From contig NC_046677.1 in assembly GCF_003369915.1 (NCBI RefSeq), forward strand, positions 18,432,913 through 18,496,912: a DNA stretch of 64,000 nt, given 5' to 3'. Made by a program: the position numbers and the translations under genes. Within the stretch, counting starts at the first letter, position 1. Each line of letters begins with the position of its first letter. The notes below the pieces were generated by a model that was given only the letters and a program-made list of their open reading frames with translations, was not told where the DNA came from and did not search any database. The stretch comes from Drosophila miranda (Eukaryota > Arthropoda > Insecta > Diptera > Drosophilidae). This document shows, piece after piece, positions 1-11,767 of this stretch.

Positions 1-1356
1 GCTCTTGGGCTCTCCAATATTTGCCAGCTGCTGCGCAAAGTGTGTCAAGCCAAGAAAAACAAAACCTCACCGGGCCACAGCGATAGCAGCGACAGCCCCA
101 ACAGCTGTTGCAATTTTTTGGGGCTTGTCCAAGCCGCTTTCTGCGGCCGCTTCTTCACACTTCGTTCGCGCGCTCATTCTTTTTGAGCTCCTATTCGAAC
201 AAAGAAGTTATATAAGACCAGAGCCAAGGAAACTGCCGAAAAAGAAACAAAAGAAGCCTAATTTATGCCTAAACATTTGCCAAAATCCACTCGAACCAAA
301 ACAAAACCGAAAGAGTAGGAAAAGTATTTCACTGGCTTACTTTGGGTACCACTTCCTCGTGTTGTCCAACCAGCCGGCAAGTCAGTTGGCCAATTGCATT
401 GCTTATACGTGTATTATTTTGTTGTTGCTGCTGCTGCCGCTGTTGCTGCTGGTCATTCGCTGCCAAGGTTAATTAAAATTCCAGGCAGCTCCCAGAGAGT
501 CTCTTTCCAGTATTTCGGTTTTCATTCAATTGTTTTTGTTTCTTTGTACATTTGTGTAATCGCGTGTTTACGGCTTAATTTTAACAATTGTGTTATAAGT
601 TTTTCTCTCGGCCACCTACTACCCGCGCCACTTACATAAGAAACCTCCCAAAGAGCCGAACTTATCAAAAATATCACGGCTTTCTCGGAAATCTATAAAT
701 CTACGCGAGCAGGAAGAAAAATATGCTGTCATACAGTGCGTATGCGTGATACGTGACTAGGTTGAGCTATGGAGCGGGACTTATAGAGTGACCCGAGGAA
801 ACGGACAGCCCCTAGCTGGTGTGACTTTGCTTCGCATCAGATCCCCCCAAGATCGCCATCAATAAAGAAATTCTATATGGCTCGGGCAGCTCCGTCATAG
901 CGGACAATTAAAATAGTTGAGGCCATTCATATCCAAACCATTTTGCCAGGGTGCTGGAACCCCTGAAAGCAAGAGATCAAGATATTTCAATCAACTCTGC
1001 ACTGCGGAACTTCCCAGTGGTTCGGCCACGGCCCGCACCTTGCCAGCCTCTCAGTCTCACCCCTGGCTGGGACTTTATTAACTTGTTGATGCCGCAAATT
1101 AAAATTCATTAGCTGAAAATGACTGTGGTTAGAGCCAGACGGATACCACGCCGATGCTGGTGCTCGGGGCTCGGGACTCGAACAGGTGACTGCTTTCCAC
1201 CAAGCTATGCAAATGGGAGCTGCAGAGAGGAGAAGGAGAAAGACGGACAGCCAGCGGAAAGGGCAGGTGCAGAACCTGGACTGGGGCAACTCAATTTCAC
1301 ACTGCCATGATTTGCACTTCTAACACCTTTCCATCTCGTTTTTTCTATCCGGTCAG
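1..1356. other. Upstream or intronic DNA of the first lipase; no exon recognised
   Basis: No convincing coding exon was found. The lipase gene that begins at 1357 lacks its signal-peptide exon. I could not find in this stretch an ATG-started hydrophobic exon that ends in phase 0 at a GT donor. The stretch is therefore probably the lipase's first intron, or intergenic DNA with the first exon outside the window. Confidence 0.5.
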
Positions 1357-3985
1357 CCCAAATTAATACGCAAATATGGCTATCCATCGGAGACACACAC
1401 AGTGGTGACGAAGGATGGCTACATCCTGGAAATGCACCGCATCCCAAAGAAAGGCGCCCAGCCAGTGCTGCTGATGCACGGCATACTGGACACTTCGGCT
1501 ACGTGGGTACTGATGGGCCCCAAGTCGGGATTGGGTGAGTGAACTAGGATCCTAAGATGCTCATTTTATATCCCATTTGGAATAACTAATTGTTCCTCCC
1601 ATCCAGGTTACATGCTCTCCGACTTGGGCTACGACGTCTGGATGGGCAACTCACGAGGCAACCGCTACTCGAAGAACCACACCAGCCTTAACAGCGACTA
1701 CCAGGAGTTCTGGGACTTCACCTTCCACGAGATGGGAAAGTACGATCTGCCGGCGAACATCGACTACATCCTCAGCAAGACGGGCTACGAGCAGCTGCAC
1801 TACGTCGGCCACTCCCAGGGCACGGCCATCTTCTGGGTGCTCTGCTCGGAGCAGCCCTCGTACACGCAGAAAATCACCTCGATGCACGCCCTAGCCCCCA
1901 TCGCCTACATCCACGACATGAAGAGTCCCCTCTTCCGGACCCTGGTTCTGTTTCTGGACTTTCTAACAGTAAGTGCGCATCGCTCGCCGGCTCGTTCGCA
2001 ATTTCCATTTCTCCGCTCTTACTCTTCTGTTTTCGGCCAGGCCGCCACACGAATGCTGCGCATCACAGAGTTCATGCCAAACACAAAATTCCTGGTGGAC
2101 CACAGCCAGGTTGTTTGCCACGACAATGCCATGACGCAGGACGTCTGCTCCAATATCCTATTTCTGGTGGCCGGCTACAACTCGGAGCAGCTGAACAAAG
2201 TGAGTGCCTGGGTCGGCGACGGAGGGAGCCGGGAATCATCAGGTTTCCTGCTGTGTGTCCGCAACATTTTCACGGGACTCCCCACGCGGCGATGAGAGGC
2301 ATCGATTTGGTCCCGGATTGGACGACCGCTGGCATTCCGGGGGATTGTCTTCATTAAGTTGGCACTTAATTAACTCGCCCCAGTTCGATTGTCGTTCGAT
2401 TTTGATAGTTTGAGTGGGCGTCGGTGTGGGGCGCGGCTCATGGCTCATGAGCATTGTTAGTGGAGCATCTGGGTGAGTTTTCAGAAGACATCGCATTCGA
2501 GGGTGAAGAGCAAATACAAGCTTAGTAACAGACTACATAGTCATTTACTTGTTCACTAATAATCCAATTCACAGCCATTACATTGTATTTCCATGACTTG
2601 TGGCACTATTTGTAGATCTTGCTCCATCTAATTTGAACAGTAACACGATTTCCTTTATTGTGTTTCCATTTCATTTAAACCAAACGCAAAATAGACAAAA
2701 ACAACAACTGCTGCATGCATTTACGCTTAGGTCGCACCTAGTACATGCCACTATCTTAATCCCCCGTGCGGCCACGATGTTTGCATTAAATATACCCCAC
2801 TCCCCGGCAAAACTTGGCCGTTAATCGACCGCAAGTTAAACGCCCGCAGATTTGAAATTATGCCCCACAGAGGGCAGGGTGTGTGGGGCTGAAATCGAAC
2901 ATCATTCGAGCATTATGTGTGGGTGAATATGGGCGGGTTTCCCTGACCCGGAATATGCCATTGAAGGGGTGTCATTATCTATTATGTCAGTGACCGCCCA
3001 CGCCCCCGACCCCGCCAGAGCGGGGCGTTGTTGTTTTCGCTGGCGTTGCTGGCAATTGGCATAATTAACCGGCTCTGGAAGCTGGAGACCCGACAACAAG
3101 CGACAATGCATGCAAATTAGGCGCGATTCTCTGGCCCGACATGAACCGAGAACACATCCCATCGCAACCGCCTGTACTGCCATGGCTAACATGGTCTAGG
3201 CCGTGTAGCATTGTGTTTGGGACAGGTGTGTGGGGTCGATTCTGAATGTTGAATGGGGTTGGACACTGTTTTGTGGAATTTGAAACTGCATCGCCCCCTT
3301 CTTTCTCCATCTACTCCCGCAGACCATGCTACCCGTGATGCTGAGCCACACGCCCTCGGGCGCCTCCATCAAGCAGCTGGAGCACTTTGGCCAGCTGATG
3401 AAGTCCGGGCACTTCCGCAAGTTCGACCGGGGCTACCTGCGGAACCAGTTGGAGTACAACCGGATCACGCCGCCGGACTACGACCTGTCGAGGGTGAAGG
3501 TTCCAGTGGCCCTGTACTACTCGGTGAACGACCTGCTGGTGTCCACCACAGGGGTGGACCGCCTGGCCAGGGAGCTGCCCAACGTGATCGACAAGTACCT
3601 GGTGCCCATGGAGCGCTTCAACCACCTGGACTTCTTGTGGGCCATCGACGTGAAGCCCCTGGTCTACAATCGGCTAGTGAGGAACATCCGGCGGGTCGAG
3701 AACCACAAGGCAAAGCTGACGGCCAATCTGGCCAGCTTCTTGGCCATGCAGCTGCAGCGGCAGCAGCTGCAGAACCAAATCCAATTGCAGATGTCGCAGC
3801 TTCCACCCAACGTCCACCTCCCCCACGGCCTCGGCATGGAACTGATCGCGAGCGTAGCGGCCACCGCACCGACGACAGCAGCCCCAGCCACAGCCACCAC
3901 CACAACTACTCCGGACACGACCACATCCGCGGGGGACGAGCTGCAGGTCGGATCCACCAGCACCACATCGGAACTGTACGCGTGA
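1357..3985 (+). CDS. Acid lipase-family (lysosomal/gastric-type) secreted lipase, 5' exon missing
   Basis: Exons by eye: 1357-1534, 1607-1968, 2041-2199 and 3323-3985 (453 residues, N-terminus missing). The product is an alpha/beta-hydrolase of the acid lipase family (LIPA/LIPF type), which hydrolyses acylglycerol or sterol esters in the secretory or lysosomal route or the gut lumen. What is visible: the entry motif KYGYPSETH, the oxyanion-strand region VLLMHGILDTSATWV, YDVWMGNSRGNRYS, the nucleophile elbow GHSQG, the Asp in YYSVNDLLVS and the His in FNHLDFLWAID, so the triad is complete. The first exon shown is 178 nt long and ends in phase 1, exactly as in the two lipases at 35.6-41.4 kb. 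The last intron is 1.1 kb. After the DFLWAID motif the protein runs on for about 110 residues, first Gln/Leu-rich and then Thr/Ser/Pro-rich, which is long for the family. AATAAA lies at 4163 and 4352. From memory it may correspond to D. melanogaster Lip4 (CG6113); this is unverified. Confidence 0.9.
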
Positions 3986-6520
3986 CTCTGACGGCCAGCA
4001 ACGCTCTCACTCGCTCCAATTTCATATGACTGTGATGACATTTTAACAATTTACGCTGCAATCAATCGCACCCTCTCGGTCCCCGGCCGCAGGGACCCCG
4101 ATCCATCCACTCAGGCACGCCCAGTCTAGGCGCTACTCCATTCCACCCCACTCCAATCATCCAATAAACGGAACCCGAATCACTGCACCCCTCCGCCAAG
4201 CACCGACTCGAATGCTGAAAATGTTTATCCACAATTTGCGGCCAGGTTCATTTTCATCGCAATTGTGCGACCCATTTTCTTTGCGACCCTTAGTTCTTTA
4301 ATTTATGTGTACAAATTTATGAGTAATCCGAAACGTATGTTTATGTTAAATAATAAAAAATATTTTAAGAGAATCTGAGAGTTTTATTGTGTAAATACTC
4401 GGGGCTCTGTAGCGCTGGCTGAACAATGGGTATTAGAATTACTCCATTGCTCCTCCCGTAGATCTGTAGATCCTCTGTAGATCTAATTATTTCTTGGCTT
4501 TTGGGTTTTTTGGGTCGGATTATTTGAACTCTTCGGAACTACTTTTAGTAATTAATATTAATATGAAGAGTTTAGCTCAGTTATACGAATCGCGTAAGTG
4601 ATTAGTTATAGCACATCCATGCCAGCGATTCTGAAAACAGTCAGTTGAGGGTCGAAACGAAAAAGTGGGCTGATGCCAGGATTTTTTCATATTTCCTACA
4701 CACAGTAAACACATTTTAAAACAAAAGATCTCTCTGGAAATGCATATTTTGGTCGGTGGTCGGTGTCGGAAACAGACTTGTAGAAACTTTTGAGCTGAGC
4801 AACAAAAACGTGAAGCACGCTTTTCAGCTGCCAAATAAAAATGCCAAAATGTAATATACATAGTTGTGTAGAGTATTCCAAATGTAGATCTTAAGGCACC
4901 GATAAGAGTTTCCCGAGAGTTTGAGAAGTTTTAAGGCACCTTCCCGACACACATTATTGATCAACACGAAAGTTCTCCCAGTCCAAAGATAACCCAACGA
5001 TATGCGTCTTTCTTCAATAAACTTTGCCGCACCGAAGTACTGCTTCTCCGTATTCTGTAGCCATTCATTATCGGTATTCATTAGCTATACTCCAGGCAGA
5101 TAGTATATTTTCATAAGGCCGACCTGGATGAAACCACAATGAATTCATTGGACTCTCGTGGTCTCGGCAGGTGGAGGCGGAGTGGAGCGGGTCTGGAAGA
5201 AGAGTCGAAGCAAACAGCGCTGACGCTTAATTGCAACTTAAAACGCAACTCCTTTCGACGGGAAGCGCGGAAAACTTTATCCGCAGCAGGAGGTGAGCAC
5301 GGACCGAGCCGGAGCAGGACCCGGAACTTTCCCTGGTCCCCTCTCCACCCCCGCAGAGAACCGCAGTTGTGCACTTTCAGCGACAAGTTTAAGCCGCGCG
5401 CCCAATGAATTGCTTTCATTTGTCGTTGCCTGGCGTCTTGCGACTGGTGACAGGAGAACCGAAGGAGGGAGGGGAGTCTCCAGCTCCACGAAGGACCAAC
5501 TGTAAGCCAAATTGCAGGTCGTACTGTTGCTGAGTAAACAACAAAACACAAACAGGAAGCAATGGCTGTTTGGGAGGCGGGAATGTCAGCGGCCAATGCC
5601 TGCAGCCAAGTTTCGACTTTCAGGTGATATTACCTCAGGGAGGACTCTGGTCCGACAACTGCTCCTGTGGACTAAAATTGTTTCCGCTCTTCAATCGAAA
5701 TTGAGCCCTGACTTGCCTTTTTTATCCCCTGACTGAACCGTAGAGAAGCCATGGGAGAATCATGAACTCTCGCAGATATATTCCGGCAATCTTTAAAGGG
5801 CCTTCCACCAGCATCTTCTATATGGCAGGTTGTCCTTGCTCGCTTATCCTTGTCGCCGATCCCACAAGCATCCACACGATGCAGCCGCAGTTGCAGACAC
5901 ACAACTGACACAAATTCAACTTTAATGAAAGTTCCACCGCTTGGAGCCTGGCAGTTGGGGAGCAGTTGCATGCCACCAAGCAAGGAAGCCCACATGTGTG
6001 CACTTGGCTTTTAACTAACTTTGACTTAGTCCTCCTAACTACACACAGACCTCTCTTTGGCTCCCTCCACTTCTCTATCTTTTGTACACCATCTGTTAGC
6101 TGTCATTACACCCAGTAATCTGGGGGAGAAGGGGATTATTATATTTGTATGGGTTTAATAGCTAAAACTAACACGTAGTTTTCCTAGAGCAATCTGTGGT
6201 ATCCACAATTGTAGGTCAAGATTTAAACAATTAGTAGGTATTAATTTTGGACAAATCAACGAAACAATACCCAACAAGGGTCTCTCGTGAATATTGTAGC
6301 TATAATTAAATTACTAAACAAAGTATCCAAGTATCAATGTGTCTTGCACTCTATATCTCTTCTTTTGGATCATTTATTTAATTACAGCATATAAGTAAGA
6401 GGTATCTCAAAGTCGAGTGCCATGGTAAAAGATTCCTAACATTATTTTTGTTGCTGTTCATTTGCCTTGCAAGGAAGAACAAGTGACTTCGAATTGTCAG
6501 TGTATCGCCCACCAGTGCAA

Positions 6521-6580
6521 TCCTCCCCCTCTCTCTCCCTCTCTCTCCCTCTCTCCATTCCTCTCTCTCTATATGTATCT
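6521..6580. repeat. CT-rich simple repeat (CTCTCTCC)n
   Basis: Read directly: repeated CTCTCTCC/CTCTCT units with small interruptions. On the other strand this is a GAGA run, which could bind GAGA factor. No gene start lies nearby to support a promoter role. Confidence 0.8.
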
Positions 6581-6720
6581 CTTCCTCTCTATTCCTTGTG
6601 TAAACAAGACATTTAGTACAACAAAATAATTAAAGTCAATTAGTGGCTCCTGCCTCAGCATCTGCTATTAGGTCCCACTCTCTGTCCCCTCCTGCTGCTC
6701 TTAGCTCTTTGGCAGTTGCT

Positions 6721-6748
6721 GTTGTTGTTGTTGTTGTTGTTGTTGTTG
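6721..6748. repeat. (GTT)n trinucleotide microsatellite
   Basis: About nine uninterrupted GTT units, an ordinary intergenic microsatellite. Confidence 0.9.
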
Positions 6749-9700
6749 GCGTGTGCTCTAGTTGCTGTTGATTTAGTTTTGGCTTATAATGATATTGTGC
6801 GGCTCCTTCAGAGGCTGTCATTAGCGTCACACACACACACTCCCACACATCATAATTTATTAAATCAACTTATTTTTGTTGTGGCGAATAGAAACTTTTG
6901 CTCAGCGGGCTACCGCCAACTTCCCTTTACTAGGAGCCTCTTTTAATGGAATTCAAATGGGATACACAGATCGCTTTAAAAATGAGCTGAAGCTCCAAGG
7001 CTTGAGCTGGATAGTCCGCCTCCTGTGAGGGAAATCTACCCACCTAGTAGAATCAAATGAAAAAAGCCGATTCAACGGCTTTAAGCCAGCTTAAATAAAT
7101 ATACAGCCGGCATTACAATGGCCGACAGTAGAGTGAAGCCTTTTAAGCAAGGATTAATAAGCATACAGCCATACATATGCACTGTATACTGTACAATCCT
7201 CGATATTTGTGCGCTATGGTTCGATAATTGAATCCCCAGCAAAGGCCAAAGACAATGCAATATTTTTCCGCAATTTCCCATTTATAAAGTAATTATTTTT
7301 TAATACAATTACAATGCTCGTCTCGTTTCATCCACTTCGAGTTGCCGACTTCTATTGTTTCATTTTCGAACAATGGCAGCATCAGCTCTTGGCCGCAGCT
7401 GAAATTATAAAATAAACAGAGTTGCAGAGTTTCAAGTTCCTTGGTTTGTGAGATCTGAAGAGCCATTGAAAGTCATTCGAGGACTACTGGAGCCGCCATC
7501 GGGCAAGATAACAAGTTCTTGAGAGCCCGTGGACTACGAAGTTAAACAATTTTTAATTTCATAAAGCATGCACGTAGGAGTTGCATAAATTCGTGGCTCT
7601 TAGGGGAAAGAACTGATTCCCCCATCACCTCGTTGATTGATTTTCGTTTCCATTTCCATTCGAAGTAATTTAGAAATAAACATTAGCAGCAAGAACCAAT
7701 GGAGCGGGCCTAATCGTTAGGCAATAAAGTGCCACGCCCCCAGGACAAATTGCCACTGGCGCCACTTCAAAGTCCGAGGCAGCTGGATACTGGAAATTAC
7801 ATACATCTGCTGGAAACAGAATTTGCATTCGAAATGTTTCCCTAATGGTTTCCAAGGCATTAGGGCTGGGAGCCCACAGCTTCCCCCTGTTCTGATCAGG
7901 AAGGAGGCTCATTTCACTCTGCATTTAAATTATATTTCTCGTTGGTAAATTGAAAATGCTGCCAGCATTGATTTCACTTTAACAATAATAATTTCATGAT
8001 ATTTCCGTGCTCCCTCCCAGTGACTGGGGCGCTCATCACATCCTTCATCCGCTAAGATGATCTGCATAAATATTCCAACAGAGTGCTGAATGTTTCCTGG
8101 CCGGAACAGAGACAGTCAGTCTCCTCCATCATCAGTTGGGCAAACTAATTTGCTTGCCAAAATTTCTCTCTCCCTCTCGAGAATATTTTACAAGTCGTAT
8201 TTATGTTGGCCGCCTGCCCTTTGTGTTCTTTGCCCTTTGTATCCGGCCCTGACGGCAGGAGCTCAATCCGTGTGGGTGCCGTCGCCACCTCCCCTCCATG
8301 CCTGTGAGCCTTTCCGTCCTCGAGACTTTCTCTTGTCTTAATGATGTTATTGAAGTTTACTTAAAGGTGTTCGCTGGGTAGCCCACACACCCTCGAGGGT
8401 GCCCTGACAATCGGCAAAGTCGGACAAAGACCATTCATTAAATAAATCATATTGCATTGGCAACGCCTACGACTCTGGTTCGGGTCGTTTAAGGATTTCC
8501 CAGTCAAATACTTTCCGCTGACCTCGGCAAACCACGCAGCCCCAATGTATCCCAATAGCTTCCCATTTCCCAGTTCAGAGTTCACTGTTATTGCCTCTCG
8601 TGGCTGTACGCATCGTTATCGTTTTGTTGGTTCCATGTTGCCATGTCCTCTAGTCGATTCTGTCGAGTAAACAAAAAACTATCTTTACGGCTTGTTCAAC
8701 AATATTTTTGTTGTTCCTCAAGTTTGGCGCGGGATGAGGCTTTGCGGTCGGTTCTCTAGTTCGATAAGAGGTAATTATGAAAGTTCTTCCTGGTAATGTG
8801 ACGGGGAATGGCTTGTGGCCGAAACTGTCACGAAAATCAATTTGCGAGGTCAAAGTTTCCGAGAAGAGTCATTCAGTTAATAGTTCTCCGACCAGCAGCG
8901 GAAAGATAAGATAAACTTAAGGCAACACATTACATCTCTCAATGAAATGTTACAGGAAATAGACAAAATTAGATAGAGTAATCTTGCTGACTGACTTATA
9001 CATAAATAAATATCGCATATAAATAAAAACCTTACTTTAATTCATCGAAAAATGTCAAGTAAATCGACAATTTTCAGCCGATATTATTGTGATCGATTGG
9101 CAATTATCTCTCTCTATTATATAAAATAGTTTTCGGTCGTCCTCGTATTCACGGATACACGTACATAAATGTGAAAAGTTCAAGATTTGGTTCAAGTAAA
9201 ATTCCTGGCCGGTACTTAGAGCGGATTTTGTGCGTAGACTAGACTGAAACAAGTGTATTTTTTTCCGCTCCCACAAATCTCGAACTCCACAATTCTGCAA
9301 CAAAAACGAGAGAGCTGAAAACTCCGAATCATCGTCCGATCGAATTCTTATTGTAGCCAGAAGGAAGAAATCAATTTCCCATGCATACCTCATTATTGCC
9401 TCCTATTATTGCCTCCATTCAGTTATCGCTAGACCCATTCCAAATCGATCGTTCAACCCACAGTCAGGGGCTCTTGCAAGGCAAGACAACGTCGGCAATC
9501 AGAATTGTCTTTCAAAGAGATCTTCTTGTGGGTTCTGAAAGAACTTGACTGCCATAGAGACACTCTCATAGAGTGTTGATCAAAAATCGTTGGATAACCG
9601 CGAATTATGAGAGGACGCCGAGCTGTAACGAATTAATTGGCATACCAGAAAGCCGGTTTGGCGCTCCGCGAAATACAGAAACGGCACTGTCGCCGACACC

Positions 9701-9977
9701 GATCAATACGCGGATCAGAGGTGAGCGCGTTGAAAGTGAAATTGCACTGGAGAGGGGGAAGTGGCATTTAAAAGATGTTTCTGGGCCAAGTGCGCCGAGC
9801 CTTACCTCACTCACCTGCACTCCACGTCAAGTTCGGGCCGCGTCAAAACAGCCGCCGCCGCCGCCGCGGCTGATGAAAAACAGTTGCGAACGCAGCTGAG
9901 AAACCAAATACCCAGAGCGAAGACAGGGCCGTTCCGTGCCGGGAACAGTTTTCAAATGGGTGCTTTCGCTCGCCGCC

Positions 9978-9984
9978 TTATAAG
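9978..9984 (+). promoter_or_regulatory. TATA box of the mucin-like gene
   Basis: TTATAAG in a GC-rich setting lies about 300 bp upstream of the ATG at 10284. A TTTAGTTC start-like element follows at about 10007. The implied 5' UTR of about 275 nt contains GACAAAGAGACA-type purine repeats (10100-10137). Confidence 0.5.
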
Positions 9985-10283
9985 CGGCGGCCGAAGCTGC
10001 AAACGGTTTAGTTCCTCGCCGCAAACAACACTAGTCACAACACTAGTCGTGTGGAGCGGAAGCCAGTGGCCCCAGGTGAACCAGTTCCGAGCTAGAGATA
10101 TACAGAGAGACAAAGAGACAAAGAGACAGAGAGAGAGCTTTTCGAGACAGGAGCAAGTTTTGGCCAAGCGACAAAGGCCAACGGGGCCCCAAGTGAACGG
10201 TTCGACGAGTTCATAGACGCGATTCATTGCCAGCCAACAGTCGCCTCGCATTCCGGACATTCAGTAAATCGATCGAGTCGAAA

Positions 10284-11767
10284 ATGTCGCGCATTCCGCT
10301 CGTTGCCATACTGCTGCTGATAGCGGCCGCGCAGGCAGCCCCTGCAAAAGAGTCCAAATCTGATGGAAAAGCCACTCCATCCGCTCCTCCGCCCAAAGAA
10401 GAGGAGGATTCCTCCTCGCTGTCACCCATTGAGTCTGGAACCTTTACGATGGATATTGACACGGACCTCATCCTAACCACCGATTCGCGGGGAGAGATAT
10501 TCTCGCAGGGCACCGACAGTCCGTTCGGCACTACGGAGGAACCATTGCCCGATTCCGTTGTCCTGCAACTAGAGTTAGAGCGAGCCCAGACCGCCCAGCC
10601 AGAGCTGCACGTGTCGCAGACCACCGAAATTAACGGGACAACAGAAAAGCCCAGGAGCACAGAAACCACTATACAGATTAATGGCACCACATTACGGACG
10701 AGGTCCAATGCAACCACAGAACCGCCCAAGGGCAAGTACACCAGTAGCTTCTTCCAAGGCAAGCTACCAGCCATTGGAACTGCAAATTTGGTGGACGAAA
10801 GCGTAGCCCTCCATAGCGAAGAAGATAGTTTCGAGAGCAGGGGAGCTACAATGCCGCCACTCCTACAACTGATCGCAGCTGAAGGCCAGCTGGTGGCGAC
10901 GCCCAGAATACTTCCAGAACTGGAAGAATCCCGGACTGAGGCCGGTCTCTTTTGGCTGGCCAACACCGAAGCAGTCGCAATCGAGCAAACCACACTGGTT
11001 CCGGAACAAGAAGACAAGGAATCCACCACTGGGGCTACTACGCAGGAGACAACAGGTAACTGAGAATATCTCTTAGGTTTAAACGACTAAAGTAACTTAT
11101 TTATCTTCCCTGCTCGACAACAGAACTGAGTTCCACGCCACATTCTACATTCACCAAGCCCCCGGTCGAAACCACTACCGGGACTATCGAAACCACCACC
11201 GGGACTATTGAAACCACTACGATTGATCCTATAACTACCACCGAGACTATCGAGACCACGTCGAATCCTCCGACAACTACAACCGAAACAATCAAAACTA
11301 CTACGAATGCTCCTACAACTACCACCGAAACAATCAAAACCACTACGAGTGCTCCTACAACTACCACCGAGACTATCGAATCCACCACCGGGACTATTGA
11401 AACCACCACCGAGATTATCGAAACCACTACGAATGCGCCTAGAACTACCACAAGCCCTGCACCTGTACTCCTAACCACCAGACAAGCAGTAGTTTTAGGT
11501 TCTCAGCCAGAGACTACTGCCAAAAATGTCGAGGAGACAACCACCAGCCTCCCGATCACAACTCAGAGACAAACATCGCCAGACACCACGACCACCATCC
11601 GGACTACCATCCCGACCACAAACAGTCCGAGCACCAATGCTGTGGCCTCGACTCCCGAACCGCGTGCCATTCAGACGCGTGCCCCTCGCGTCGAGCGCAT
11701 CTTCAACTCCGACGGCGTGGAGGTGCTCTACGGGTACTCTTCGGTGGTGCGGACGAATCGGTCTTGA
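10284..11767 (+). CDS. Secreted Thr-rich mucin-like protein (471 aa)
   Basis: Two exons, 10284-11055 and 11124-11767, joined in phase 1 across a 68-bp GT-AG intron. The ATG at 10284 opens a clear signal peptide (MSRIPLVAILLLIAAAQA). Residues about 20-255 are acidic and Ser/Thr-rich, with NGT/NAT glycosylation sequons. Residues about 270-370 are tandem units of roughly 14 residues of the type ETIKTTTNAPTTTT, a classic O-glycosylated PTS domain. The last 30 residues are not repetitive and look constrained (RVERIFNSDGVEVLYGYSS). No transmembrane segment is seen, so it is probably an extracellular mucin-like protein of an epithelium or cuticle. I do not recognise a named family. Poly(A) signal AATAAA at 12104. 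The long open frame on the reverse strand across the repeat is only its shadow. Confidence 0.85.
11167..11460 (+). repeat. 42-nt coding tandem repeat (14-aa ETI-TTT-APTTTT units)
   Basis: Imperfect in-frame units built from ACYACYACCGARACWATC and relatives, about six or seven copies with truncated units (ETTTGTIETTTG) at both ends. The period of 42 nt keeps the frame, so copy-number changes would be tolerated. Confidence 0.8.

Larger units (their letters stand above)
3986..9977. other. 3' UTR then about 6 kb with no recognisable gene
   Basis: Two AATAAA hexamers (4163 and 4352) probably end the lipase transcript. Beyond them I see only short frames with no signal peptide, no splice support and overlapping frames on both strands. 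Simple repeats at 6521-6580 and 6721-6748 are listed separately. The DNA may hold enhancers, but nothing specific can be named. Confidence 0.5.

Noticed and set aside
5139-5736. Several overlapping frames on both strands around 5.1-5.7 kb
   Set aside because: Low-complexity, mutually overlapping, no splice or initiation support.
11101-11478. 125-codon Val-rich frame antisense to the mucin-like gene
   Set aside because: It is the reverse complement of the Thr codon repeats (ACC/ACT read as GGT/AGT and GTG), which produces VVV-type sequence automatically.
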